Assembly (NCBI GenBank): GCA_021771755.1
Contig: JAETOL010000007.1
Span: 118,795 to 182,794, forward strand
Length of the DNA stretch: 64,000 nucleotides
Reading direction: 5' to 3'
Source: Lachnospiraceae bacterium
Lineage (GTDB): Bacteria; Bacillota; Clostridia; Lachnospirales; Lachnospiraceae
The notes under the pieces were generated by a model. That model was given only the letters and a program-made list of their open reading frames with translations. It ran no database searches and was not told where the DNA came from. Made by a program: the position numbers and the translations under genes. Below, piece after piece: positions 26,045 through 35,284 of this stretch (the first letter of the stretch is position 1; every line of letters begins with the position of its first letter).

Positions 26045-26568
26045 AAAGTAAGATTGTTTTGTTTTTCACGATTATCGCATGTTTTCTTTTGCAGTCTACT
26101 CTGATCCATACTATTGCGATCGGTTCGATCACTCCAAACCTGCTTCTGATCCTTTGCGTTTCCATGGGACTGATGCGGGGGAGGAAAAGCGGGATGTGGA
26201 CAGGCTTTTTCTGCGGAGTTCTGACAGATCTGTTTTTTGGATCTGTACTTGGCTTTTATGCGATGGTCTATATGTTCGCTGGTTTTTTAAGTGGTTATAC
26301 CTACCGTATCTACTATGACGATGATCTGAAGGTTCCTATGCTTCTGACAGCAGTCATGGATCTTTTTTATAATCTGGCTGTTTATGGCCTGCAGTTTCTT
26401 CTGAGAGGCCGTCTTGGGCTTTTTACCTATCTATACCGGATCATCATCCCTGAAATTGTTTATACTGTATTTCTTACCGTGATCGTTTACAGAATCTTTT
26501 ACCAGATCAATCATCGGTTTATGAATCCAGTAAGGAAAGAAAGTGAGTCTATTTGGGTACTAAAATAA
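26041..26568 (+). CDS. mreD: rod-shape-determining protein MreD
   Basis: A 175-residue polytopic protein with about five hydrophobic helices and the MreD-typical FFCGVLTDLFFGSVLGFYA. It is an accessory of the elongation complex. It overlaps both neighbours, so translation is coupled. Confidence 0.94.
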   Translation: MKSKIVLFFTIIACFLLQSTLIHTIAIGSITPNLLLILCVSMGLMRGRKSGMWTGFFCGVLTDLFFGSVLGFYAMVYMFAGFLSGYTYRIYYDDDLKVPMLLTAVMDLFYNLAVYGLQFLLRGRLGLFTYLYRIIIPEIVYTVFLTVIVYRIFYQINHRFMNPVRKESESIWVLK

Positions 26569-29459
26569 AAAAACTGATTAAAAAAATCCAACTAAAAAGA
26601 ACAACCGTTCTTATTATTGTATTTGTTCTGCTGTCGTTTATTCTGATCCGCCAGCTTTTTGATCTGCAGATCATCCAGGGGGAAAATTATATCAGTGAAT
26701 TTGAAAGCAGAACCACCAAAAAAAGGATCCTGAAAAGTACCAGAGGAAATATCTATGGCAGAAACGGTGAACTGATCGCTTCCAATGTGCTTTCCTATTC
26801 TCTTACCTTTGAAGATAATGGAAGCTATGAAACAACAAGGGAAAGAAACCTGACTTTGAACGGAGTTGCTTACCGTGTCCTGAAGATCCTTGAAGAAAAT
26901 GGCGATTCTCTTTTAAGAGATTTCCATATCATCATAGATGAAAACGGAGAATATGCCTTCGATGTGGGAGAAGGATTTACATTAAGCCGTTTTAAGGCGG
27001 ACATTTACGGACATCCTCTGATCGATGACCTGACTCCGGAGGAGGCTTCTGCAACAGCAGCCGAAATGATCGAATATCTCAGCGGAGGCGGGGTCAATGG
27101 ATTTTCCATTGTCCTTTATGGAGAAAATGCTTATACTCCGGAAGAACTGGCCAAATACGGGCTTCCTGCAGAGCTGACCAAACAGGAAGTGCTGGATATC
27201 GCCACCATGCGGTATAAACTGAACACCAACAGTTTCCAGCGTTATATGGCGGTTACGATCGCTACCAATGTCAGCGAAAGTACGGTCGCGGCAGTTATGG
27301 AAAACCAGAGTCAGCTTCAGGGTATCGATGTGCTGGAGGACTCCGTACGCCAGTATGTCGGTGATGAAAGTATGGGACCGCTCCTTGGCTATACCGGCCG
27401 GGCTTCTGCAGAAGAACTGGAACAGCTGAAGGAAAAAAATCCTGAATATTCCAACGATGCCATCATTGGAAAAGCAGGGATAGAACAGTATATGGAACTG
27501 GATCTGCAGGGAAAAGACGGAGAAGAAACCGTTATTGTAGATAACCTTGGAAAAGTACTGAGCATTGATGAAAGTACAACGGTAGAACCTGTTGCGGGCA
27601 ATGATGTTCACCTGACCATTGATCCGGACTGGCAGAGCGCTATTTATCAGATTCTGAAACAGCGAGTGGCAGGTGTCCTTCTCACTCGTATCGAAAACAC
27701 AAAAAAATTTGATTTTGAAGCTGTAAAAGATGCCAGTCAGATTTCTGTGCCGATCTATGATGTATACAACGCCCTGGTTGCCAACAGCGTGATCGACATC
27801 CGCCGCTTTGATGACGAAGAAGCATCTGAGATAGAAAAAAATTTATATGCCAGATTTCAACAGAAACAGCAGAAAATTTTTGATACAATATCTAACAGGC
27901 TGACAAGCGATAATCCGCCTGCCTATAAAGATGAATCCGAGGAGGTGCAGGAATATCTGTCCTATATCTGTGATACCATACTGAGAGATACTCTGGGTGT
28001 GATCGATAAGGACGAAGTAGATACCTCAGACGCAACCTACCAGGCATGGGCAGGAGAAGAGAGCATCAGTCTCAGAGAATATCTGAATTATGCAGCAAGC
28101 CAGAACTGGATCGATATTTCTGTGATTTCACCGGAAGGAGAATATCTGGATTCTGCAGAAATTTATCAGTCTCTGACCGATTATGTAGTGGACTATCTGA
28201 AGACAGACCTTGGTTTTTCCAAGCTTCTGTATAAATACCTGCTCATGAATGATGAGATTTCCGGACAGGAGCTGTGTCTGGTCCTTTACGAGCAGGGTGT
28301 GCTGTCAAAAGATGATGCGGCCTATGCAGGTCTGGCTGACGGTTCTACTACCGCCTATGATTTTATGGTGAACAAAATCGCCAATCTGGAAATAGAGCCA
28401 GCTCAGCTGGCTTTGAAACCGTGTTCCGCTTCAGCGGTTGTCACAGATGTAAAAACCGGCAAGGTAGTCGCCTGTGTGTCCTATCCGGGATATGACAATA
28501 ATCGGCTCAGCAATAACATGGATACGGATTATTATACAAAACTGTCCCTGGATCTTTCCAGCCCGTTCTTTAACAAGGCCACACAGCAGACAACTGCTCC
28601 CGGTTCTACCCTGAAACTGCTTTCTGCGGTAACCGGTATGATGGAAGACCTGGTGGATGCAGATACGTATATCGAATGTACCGGTAAGTTTGATCTGGTA
28701 ACACCACCTATCAATTGCTGGAACAAAAGCGGACATGGTGCGCTGGAGATCACCAGTGCAATCGAACAGTCCTGCAACTACTATTTCAACATGATCGGCT
28801 ATGAAGCCGGAAAAGCTGCGAACGATAAGTTTTCAGAAAATCAGAGCCTTTCCAAACTTCAGAAATATGCTTCTGAGTTCGGACTGGATCAAAAGACTGG
28901 AATTGAGATTTCAGAGGCAACTCCTCATGTTTCGGACAGTAAAGCAGTTCCTTCCTACATTGGACAGGGAAATCATCTTTACACGACTAGCCAGCTTGCC
29001 CGTTATGTGACGGCACTGGCCACATCCGGAACCGTCTATGATCTGTCTCTTCTGGACAAGGTAACAGACTCTCAGGGACAGACACTGCAGACATATGATC
29101 CTGTGGTTTCCGGAGAAATGACAGATGTACCTTCCAGTGTCTGGTCAGATATCCAGGAAGGTATGCGCCGGGTGGTTCAGACACATGAGCAGTTTAACGG
29201 ACTTGGCGTTGCTCTTTCTGGCAAAACAGGAACTGCAGAAATTGACTATCATCAGCCGAACCATGGTCTTTTTATCGGATATGCCCCTTCCGATGCTCCG
29301 GAATACGCAGTTGCTGTGCGTATTGCCAATGGATATTCATCCGGTAATGCCTGTACCACAGCAAACGATATCATAAAATACATTTTTGACCTGGCAGAAG
29401 ATGAAGAAATCCTTACCGGATATGCTTCTACAGATGTCAGCAACACCTCCAACGACTGA
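26553..29459 (+). CDS. mrdA: penicillin-binding protein 2 (MrdA), enlarged
   Basis: A 968-residue class B PBP, the transpeptidase of cell elongation. One N-terminal membrane helix (residues 20-37), a dimerisation domain (TRGNIYGRNGELIASNVL), then the transpeptidase with SxxK in GSTLKL (serine near 684), SxN in EQSCNYY (near 739) and KTG in LSGKTGTAE (near 891). Between VHLTIDPDWQ (about 350) and SAVVTDVKTG (about 624) lies some 250 residues of extra charged helical sequence; ordinary PBP2 is 600-700 residues. TTG start inside the end of mreD with AGTGAG ahead. Confidence 0.95.
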   Translation: MGTKIKKLIKKIQLKRTTVLIIVFVLLSFILIRQLFDLQIIQGENYISEFESRTTKKRILKSTRGNIYGRNGELIASNVLSYSLTFEDNGSYETTRERNLTLNGVAYRVLKILEENGDSLLRDFHIIIDENGEYAFDVGEGFTLSRFKADIYGHPLIDDLTPEEASATAAEMIEYLSGGGVNGFSIVLYGENAYTPEELAKYGLPAELTKQEVLDIATMRYKLNTNSFQRYMAVTIATNVSESTVAAVMENQSQLQGIDVLEDSVRQYVGDESMGPLLGYTGRASAEELEQLKEKNPEYSNDAIIGKAGIEQYMELDLQGKDGEETVIVDNLGKVLSIDESTTVEPVAGNDVHLTIDPDWQSAIYQILKQRVAGVLLTRIENTKKFDFEAVKDASQISVPIYDVYNALVANSVIDIRRFDDEEASEIEKNLYARFQQKQQKIFDTISNRLTSDNPPAYKDESEEVQEYLSYICDTILRDTLGVIDKDEVDTSDATYQAWAGEESISLREYLNYAASQNWIDISVISPEGEYLDSAEIYQSLTDYVVDYLKTDLGFSKLLYKYLLMNDEISGQELCLVLYEQGVLSKDDAAYAGLADGSTTAYDFMVNKIANLEIEPAQLALKPCSASAVVTDVKTGKVVACVSYPGYDNNRLSNNMDTDYYTKLSLDLSSPFFNKATQQTTAPGSTLKLLSAVTGMMEDLVDADTYIECTGKFDLVTPPINCWNKSGHGALEITSAIEQSCNYYFNMIGYEAGKAANDKFSENQSLSKLQKYASEFGLDQKTGIEISEATPHVSDSKAVPSYIGQGNHLYTTSQLARYVTALATSGTVYDLSLLDKVTDSQGQTLQTYDPVVSGEMTDVPSSVWSDIQEGMRRVVQTHEQFNGLGVALSGKTGTAEIDYHQPNHGLFIGYAPSDAPEYAVAVRIANGYSSGNACTTANDIIKYIFDLAEDEEILTGYASTDVSNTSND

Positions 29460-29542
29460 TATATCGTTCTGGTGTACAATTTTTAAGATACCAACGAGAA
29501 GACCAGAATCATGGAACATATTTTTTAGGAGGAATCAGAAAC

Positions 29543-30331
29543 ATGGGTGAAGTCATTGTGATTACGTCCGGAAAGGGCGGTGTAGGAAAGACTACGACTG
29601 TTGCCAATATCGGGACAGGACTTGCTATGATGGGCAAAAAAACAGTTGTGGTGGATACAGATATCGGCCTTCGTAATCTGGATGTAGTACTTGGACTGGA
29701 AAACAGAATTGTCTACAATCTTGTGGATGTCATAAATGGAAGCTGTCGTCTCAGACAGGCGCTGATAAAGGACCGGCGCCATCAGGAGCTTTTTCTCCTT
29801 CCATCTGCTCAGACAAAAGATAAATCAGCAGTATCACCGGAACAAATGATCAAACTGACCGAAGAATTACGGGAAGAATTTGACTATGTGCTCCTGGACT
29901 GCCCGGCAGGAATCGAACAAGGCTTTAAAAATGCCATTGCAGGAGCAGACAAAGCCCTGGTCGTAACAACTCCGGAAGTATCCGCTATCCGTGATGCAGA
30001 CCGGATCATTGGCCTTCTGGAAGCAAACGAACTTCGTGATATCCATCTGATCATCAACCGGTTAAGACCGGACATGATTGCGAGAGGAGACATGATGTCT
30101 GTAGATGATGTGATCGAGATACTTGCTGTAGATCTGATCGGAACGATTCCGGATGACGAACAGATTGTCATATCTACCAACCAGGGAGAGCCTCTTTCCG
30201 GGCGAAAATCCCAGGCAGAAGAAGAGTATCGGAACATTTGCAGCCGGCTTTTGGGACAGGAGGTTCCGTTTATGGAAATTACCCGTAAAAAAGGCATGTT
30301 CCGCAGGTTAAGCGAAATTTTCAAAAAATAA
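29543..30331 (+). CDS. minD: septum-site-determining ATPase MinD
   Basis: A 262-residue ParA/MinD ATPase. Deviant Walker A SGKGGVGKTTT (residues 9-19, with signature K11 and K16), DTDIGLRNLDVVLG, and LLDCPAGIE. The C-terminal amphipathic membrane-targeting helix is visible (KKGMFRRLSEIFKK). It blocks division away from midcell, here with the adjacent MinE. AGGAGG lies before the ATG. Confidence 0.97.
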   Translation: MGEVIVITSGKGGVGKTTTVANIGTGLAMMGKKTVVVDTDIGLRNLDVVLGLENRIVYNLVDVINGSCRLRQALIKDRRHQELFLLPSAQTKDKSAVSPEQMIKLTEELREEFDYVLLDCPAGIEQGFKNAIAGADKALVVTTPEVSAIRDADRIIGLLEANELRDIHLIINRLRPDMIARGDMMSVDDVIEILAVDLIGTIPDDEQIVISTNQGEPLSGRKSQAEEEYRNICSRLLGQEVPFMEITRKKGMFRRLSEIFKK

Positions 30332-30365
30332 CCGCATACAGGCATGGATAAAGGAGGAACTTTCT

Positions 30366-30617
30366 TTGAGAATTATTTTGCAGGGAAAAGATCGTTCTGC
30401 AGGCTATGCCAAAAACCGGATGAAGCTTCTTCTGGTATCAGAACGAATCGACTGTTCTCCACAGATGATGACAATGTTAAAAAACGATCTGATACATACG
30501 GTAAAAAAATATATAACCATTGATGAAGCACAGGTGAATATCCACATTACGCAGAATCCTGCGATTCTCCATGCGGATATCCCTGTCAGGTCTAAAAAGG
30601 AACAAAGGATAAAATGA
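30366..30617 (+). CDS. minE: cell division topological specificity factor MinE
   Basis: An 83-residue MinE. The segment AKNRMKLLLVSERIDCSPQM is the conserved anti-MinCD region (residues 18-37), followed by the dimerisation half (VNIHITQNPAILHADIPV). It displaces MinD from the membrane. The gene starts with TTG after AAAGGAGG and its end overlaps rodA (ATGA). I see no minC in this window. Confidence 0.9.
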   Translation: MRIILQGKDRSAGYAKNRMKLLLVSERIDCSPQMMTMLKNDLIHTVKKYITIDEAQVNIHITQNPAILHADIPVRSKKEQRIK

Positions 30618-31771
30618 TTAAACAGTACAAACTGCGTTTTTATAACTTCAGACTGCTTTTTCTGCTGCTTTCTATCAGCTCTATTGGTGTTCTTCTGGTA
30701 GGAACAGCCAGAAAAGACCTTATGGCAAAACAGATCATGGGTGTTATCATGGGACTGATCATCATGGTAATTGTCTCTTTGATCGATTATTCCTGGATCA
30801 GCAACTTCCAGTGGATCATGTACGGGGGAAACATTGCGCTGCTTCTGATCGTACGTCTTTTTGGTGATTCTGCAAACGGAGCTGCCAGGTGGATCGATTT
30901 TGGTTTTATCCGTTTTCAGCCGACAGAGCTGGCAAAGATCATCATTATTCTGTTCTTTGCCAGATTCTTTATGGATCATGAGGAGGATCTGAATTCCCCA
31001 AAAACACTGGCAAAATCCGCGATCCTTCTTGCCGTACCGCTTTTCCTTATCCTGGAACAGCCAGACCTGAAAAACACCATTATGATCACAGCAGTTTTCT
31101 GCATCCTGATCTATATCGCAGGTCTCAGCTACCGGGTGATCGGAGCCGTACTTTTGATCGCGATCCCGTTGATGATCATTTTTCTGATGATCGTTGTCCA
31201 GCCGGAACAAAAGCTGATCAAAAATTACCAGAGAGACCGTATCATGGCATTTCTTTATCCGGAAAATGAAGAATATTCTGATGATACCGAACAGCAGGAC
31301 AACTCTAAAATGGCCATTGCTTCCGGAGAACTGACCGGAAAACGACTGTCAGGCGATCAGGTCACTTCTGTCAATGACGGAAACTTTGTTGCAGAAAACC
31401 AGACAGACTTTATTTTTGCAGTGGCAGGAGAAGAGTATGGATTTCTCGGCTGTACTACGATTATACTCCTGCTGCTTTTTATCTCATTGGAATGTATCCG
31501 AATGGGATTAAGAGCAAAAGACCTTTCCGGAAGGATCATCTGCTGCGGGATGGGAAGTATTGTATCTCTGCAGAGTTTTTTGAACATTTGTGTTGCAACC
31601 GGGATGGGACCTAATACAGGAACGCCGCTTCCTTTTGTAAGCTATGGTCTGACCTCTCTTGTCAGCCTTTACATTGGAATGGGGCTTGTTCTGAATGTAG
31701 GACTTCAGAGCAGTGCTTACAATAAAGAACTTCAGAAAAATATCGCAGATAAGAAAGAGGAATATTTATGA
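30614..31771 (+). CDS. rodA: SEDS glycosyltransferase RodA
   Basis: A 385-residue SEDS-family polymerase with about ten helices. Typical features are GAARWIDFGFIRFQPTELAK and the C-terminal GPNTGTPLPFVSYGLTSL. It polymerises lipid II and partners with PBP2. The extracellular loop near residues 215-255 (DTEQQDNSKMAIASGEL) fits the family. It starts inside the end of minE and its stop overlaps the next gene. Confidence 0.95.
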   Translation: MIKQYKLRFYNFRLLFLLLSISSIGVLLVGTARKDLMAKQIMGVIMGLIIMVIVSLIDYSWISNFQWIMYGGNIALLLIVRLFGDSANGAARWIDFGFIRFQPTELAKIIIILFFARFFMDHEEDLNSPKTLAKSAILLAVPLFLILEQPDLKNTIMITAVFCILIYIAGLSYRVIGAVLLIAIPLMIIFLMIVVQPEQKLIKNYQRDRIMAFLYPENEEYSDDTEQQDNSKMAIASGELTGKRLSGDQVTSVNDGNFVAENQTDFIFAVAGEEYGFLGCTTIILLLLFISLECIRMGLRAKDLSGRIICCGMGSIVSLQSFLNICVATGMGPNTGTPLPFVSYGLTSLVSLYIGMGLVLNVGLQSSAYNKELQKNIADKKEEYL

Positions 31772-32841
31772 ATAAACAGCAGACAGCTGCAGAACGGAGA
31801 CGTAATGCAGCCCGCATAAAAAGATTAAAACAAAAGCGCAGACGGAAGATGATCCGTATGTTCCTTATGATTCTTCTCGTAATCGCCGCTGCAGCCGGTC
31901 TGGGTGTTTTGGGTTTTATTGTCAAGGACCTGATCTTTAAGGATCCGGTACAGGCATACAGTGTTTCCAAAGAATTTCCAGGCGGACAGAACGCAGGCTC
32001 TGAAGGAAAAGCAGATCTTTTTGCTTCCGATCTTTGTGTCGTTACAGAAGAGAAACTGTTGGATCAGGTAAATCTGGAAGAAGACCAGGAAGGGATTCTT
32101 TTTGATATCACAGATAAAGAAGTCATTTATTCAAAGGGAGCTTATACAAAAGTATATCCGGCCAGTATAACAAAGATCATGACAGCGCTTCTTGCATTTA
32201 AGTATGGAAATATGGAGGATGTAGTCACTATTACGGAAGAAAATGTGACTCTCGAGGAAGGCTCTCAGGTAATCGGTTTCCTGGCAGGTGACAAAGTTAC
32301 TATGAATGAGCTGGTTCATGGGCTTCTTGTCTATTCCGGAAACGACGCGGCATCAGCAATTGCCACTCATATTGGTCTTACAACAGAAAAATTTGTAGAA
32401 ATGATGAACCAGTATGCTGCAGAACTGGGCTGTACTGGCACACATTTTACCAATCCGCATGGACTGCAGGATGAAAATCACTACACTACGCCTTATGATA
32501 TATACCTGATGTTAAAAGAAGCGCTGAAATATCCGGAGTTTACAGAAATCACACAGCTTGGCTCTTATACGATCACTTATGAAAGAAGCTGGGGAGAAGA
32601 GGTCAGTACAGCGCTTCTGGCAACAGATCACTACCTGACCGGAGAAGCGGCAGCACCAAAAGGCATCACGATTCTTGGTGGTAAAACAGGTACTACCAGT
32701 GATGCAGGAAACTGTCTGGCACTTCTTTCCCAAAATGCATATGGAGAGCCGTATGTTTCTGTTGTCATGGGAGCTTCTACAAAAGAGCTTCTGTATCAGC
32801 AGATGAGCGCTCTTTTGGAAAATGCAAATATGGACAATTAA
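31768..32841 (+). CDS. D-alanyl-D-alanine carboxypeptidase (DacF/PBP5-like serine hydrolase)
   Basis: A 357-residue class C PBP. Basic cytoplasmic start, one membrane helix (residues 31-52), then the peptidase domain with SxxK in YPASITKIMTALL (near 133), SGN in YSGNDAASA (near 190) and KTG in GGKTGTTSDAG (near 306). It trims the terminal D-Ala of stem peptides. The usual C-terminal PBP5 beta domain is missing, and an N-terminal anchor takes over the usual C-terminal one. It closes the mre-min-rodA operon. Confidence 0.92.
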   Translation: MNKQQTAAERRRNAARIKRLKQKRRRKMIRMFLMILLVIAAAAGLGVLGFIVKDLIFKDPVQAYSVSKEFPGGQNAGSEGKADLFASDLCVVTEEKLLDQVNLEEDQEGILFDITDKEVIYSKGAYTKVYPASITKIMTALLAFKYGNMEDVVTITEENVTLEEGSQVIGFLAGDKVTMNELVHGLLVYSGNDAASAIATHIGLTTEKFVEMMNQYAAELGCTGTHFTNPHGLQDENHYTTPYDIYLMLKEALKYPEFTEITQLGSYTITYERSWGEEVSTALLATDHYLTGEAAAPKGITILGGKTGTTSDAGNCLALLSQNAYGEPYVSVVMGASTKELLYQQMSALLENANMDN

Positions 32842-32875
32842 AATGTTTTGCTATCATAAATAATGTTTTATAATA

Positions 32876-32915
32876 AAAACCGTTTTACCATTAAGGTAGA
32901 ATGGTTTTTATTTTT
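32876..32915 (+). terminator. Rho-independent terminator ending the mre-min-rodA operon
   Basis: AAAACCGTTTTACC (32876-32889) pairs with GGTAGAATGGTTTT (32895-32908, two G-U pairs), followed by a T-rich tract. Confidence 0.85.
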
Positions 32916-32933
32916 ATAATCAAAATATTTGAA

Positions 32934-32962
32934 TTGACAAATATATACATTTATATTATGAT
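32934..32962 (+). promoter_or_regulatory. sigma-A promoter of the degV gene
   Basis: TTGACA (32934-32939), 17 bases, TATGAT (32957-32962). It lies 68 bases before the ATG, with a perfect palindrome just downstream. Confidence 0.85.
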
Positions 32963-32972
32963 GGAATCACTG

Positions 32973-32993
32973 ACGTAGTTTTCAAAACTACGT
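32973..32993. promoter_or_regulatory. 21-base perfect palindrome at the degV transcription start
   Basis: ACGTAGTTTT, one C, then AAAACTACGT: ten-base perfect arms. It begins ten bases after the -10 box and so covers the start of transcription. Position and symmetry suggest an operator; as RNA it would fold into a 5' stem-loop. There is no T-run after it, so it is not a simple terminator. Confidence 0.7.
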
Positions 32994-33030
32994 AATAGAA
33001 TACATAATACTAAATGGAGAAAGAAAAGAA

Positions 33031-33861
33031 ATGAAAATAAAAATTGTGACAGACTCAGCTTCTAATATGATGGCTTTAGACGGCGTACCATTTGCATCTG
33101 TTCCTTTAAGGATCGTAACTGAAGAAAAAGAATACATTGATCATGCCAATCTGAATGTTCATGAAATGGTACAGGAACTTCATTCCTACTCTGGCCGCTC
33201 ACAGACTGCATGTCCTGGAATGGGAGACTGGCTTCAGGCATTTGAAGATTATGATAGAATCTTTTGTGTAACGATCATAAGCAGGCTTTCCGGAAGTTAT
33301 AATGCAGCAATGGCTGCCAAAATGGAATATGAAGAAGAAAATCCCGGTAAGAAGGTGTTTGTCCTGGATTCCTATTCTGCCGGTCCAGAAATGAAGCTTC
33401 TTCTGAATAAGCTCAGAGAACTGGTGCAGGATGGAAAGGATTTCGACACAATCTGTAAAGAAATCCAGGAATACAAGAATCAGCATACCTCCCTTATATT
33501 TTCTCTCCAGTCACTTCGTAATCTGGCTAATAACGGAAGAGTCAGTCCTGCTGCAGCAAAAATATGTGGTATTGTAGGAATCCGCGTAGTAGGAGATGTA
33601 AACGAAGAAGGGCTTCATCCTACTGATAAATGCAGAGGTGAGAAAAAAGCCATTGTAGAACTTTTACGCAATATGAAACGTCTTGGCTATCACGGAAAGA
33701 AAGTTCTGATCGATCACTGTTATAACGAAAACGGAGCCGTACAGCTCAAAGATCTGATTCGGAAAGAATACCCTCAGGCAGAGATTTTTATTGACAAAAC
33801 TCGCGGGCTTTGCAGCTTTTACGCGGAAAAAGGCGGACTTATGGTTGGATTTGAAAGATAA
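33031..33861 (+). CDS. DegV family protein (fatty-acid-binding fold, FakB-like)
   Basis: A 276-residue DegV protein. N-terminal KIVTDSASNM and VPLRIVTEEKEYIDH, then ITISRLSGSYNAAMAAK (the TISSGLSGTYQSA-type motif) and the C-terminal half. The family binds fatty acids in the cleft; FakB members present them to the kinase FakA, which is not in this window. GGAGAAAGAAAAG precedes the ATG. It is a single-gene unit with its own promoter and palindrome. Confidence 0.92.
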   Translation: MKIKIVTDSASNMMALDGVPFASVPLRIVTEEKEYIDHANLNVHEMVQELHSYSGRSQTACPGMGDWLQAFEDYDRIFCVTIISRLSGSYNAAMAAKMEYEEENPGKKVFVLDSYSAGPEMKLLLNKLRELVQDGKDFDTICKEIQEYKNQHTSLIFSLQSLRNLANNGRVSPAAAKICGIVGIRVVGDVNEEGLHPTDKCRGEKKAIVELLRNMKRLGYHGKKVLIDHCYNENGAVQLKDLIRKEYPQAEIFIDKTRGLCSFYAEKGGLMVGFER

Positions 33862-33946
33862 AAGACATTGATTTTATGGCCGTAAACCTGTATTATATTT
33901 TACAGACATGAAAAAATTTGACCCAATAAGCTACGGAGGAAAAAAC

Positions 33947-35085
33947 ATGAAAAACACCGTGAACGAGAACCTTCTCAGAATCTGGTATACCAGACCTGCC
34001 GCTGACTGGCAGACGGAAGCTCTTGCTGTTGGAAACGGCTACATGGGCGGTCTGATCTTTGGCGGTATAAAAAGGTTGCAATTTTCTGGAATAAAGCTCT
34101 ATACTGGAGCGAATATCAGAACCGCTATGTTTCAGCTCCGTCGTATTCACCGGAAAATGGACCGATTGCAAACGGTACGGCCTACGACCAGCAGTTTATC
34201 TGGCAGCATTTTGAAAATACCATTCATGCGGCAGAGATCCTGGGTGTAGATTCGGAGCTTATCCCCCAGTGGAGAGAAAAACAGTCCGGGCTGGATCCTG
34301 TATTGGTAGGAAAAGACGGTCAGGTAAAAGAATGGTTTGAGGAAACCCATATCGGGAAAGCCCAGGCGGGAGATCTTCCGGAAACAGATATCCCTCAGTG
34401 GAGACAGAGCCTTGGCGCAGAATCTGAGGGAGAACAGCCGCCTCACCGTCATCTGTCTCATTTAATGGCATTGTATCCCTGCAGTATGATCAGCAAAGAT
34501 GCTCCGGAGTTTATGGATGCGGCCATGGTTTCTCTGAGAGAACGTGGTCTGGACGCCACCGGCTGGTCCAAGGCTCACAAGCTAAATCTGTGGGCGCGCA
34601 CCGGTCATGCACAGGAAGCTTTTCAGCTTGTACAGTCTGCTGTTGGCGGCGGAAATTCCGGCTTCCTGACAAATCTGTTCTCTTCCCATGGAGGCGGAGC
34701 AAACTACAAAGAATACCCGATCTTCCAGATCGATGGAAACTACGGATATACGGCCGGAGTAAATGAAATGCTGCTGCAAAGCCAGCTTGGATATGTTCAG
34801 TTCCTTCCGGCGCTGCCGAAACAGTGGGAAACCGGATATGTCAGAGGAATCGTTGCCCGCGGTAATTTTGTCATTGATATGGAATGGACCAACGGGACAG
34901 CAGACTCCTTTACCATAGCTTCACGGAACGGCGGAACATTTACCGGGGAATACAAAAATCTGGCTGCCTACAAAGTAACCGACTCTCTTGGCAGACCCGT
35001 CTCTGTTGAGATCTGTGACAATGACAGGATTTCTTTTGCCTCCGAACCGGGCGCGATTTATCATATCCAAAAGGCCGGGCAGTAA
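33947..35085 (+). pseudogene. GH95-type alpha-L-fucosidase/galactosidase gene with a large internal deletion
   Basis: The start (MKNTVNENLLRIWYTRPAAD then LAVGNGYMGGLIFGG) is the N-terminus of a GH95 glycosidase. At about 34065 the sequence jumps to the catalytic half in another frame: FWNKALYWSEYQNRYVSAPS, SYSPENGPIANG, then PPHRHLSHLMALYPCSMI, TGWSKAHKLNLWARTG and IFQIDGNYGYTAGVNEMLLQ. Intact members have about 750-800 residues, so roughly 350-400 residues are gone and the frame is lost. The 3' part (34303-35085) alone is open but without its own ribosome binding site. The enzyme would have removed terminal fucose or galactose from glycans. Confidence 0.92.
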
Positions 35086-35189
35086 AGAGTATGAAAATTC
35101 TAAGAATATGTATAAACATATACAATTCTATAAGGATGAAGTAGAGAGAATCTTTTTATTAATAATCAACAAATTTTGCAAAAATAGGG

Positions 35190-35218
35190 TTGTATTTTTT
35201 CTACAAATGCACTATAAT
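35190..35218 (+). promoter_or_regulatory. sigma-A promoter of the small P-loop gene
   Basis: TTGTAT (35190-35195), 17 bases, TATAAT (35213-35218), 67 bases before the ATG. Confidence 0.75.
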
Positions 35219-35284
35219 TGAAACATATTAATTAAGCATTTTGTTAGAAATTAATATTATATTGTGTCTAAGGAGGAAAACAGG

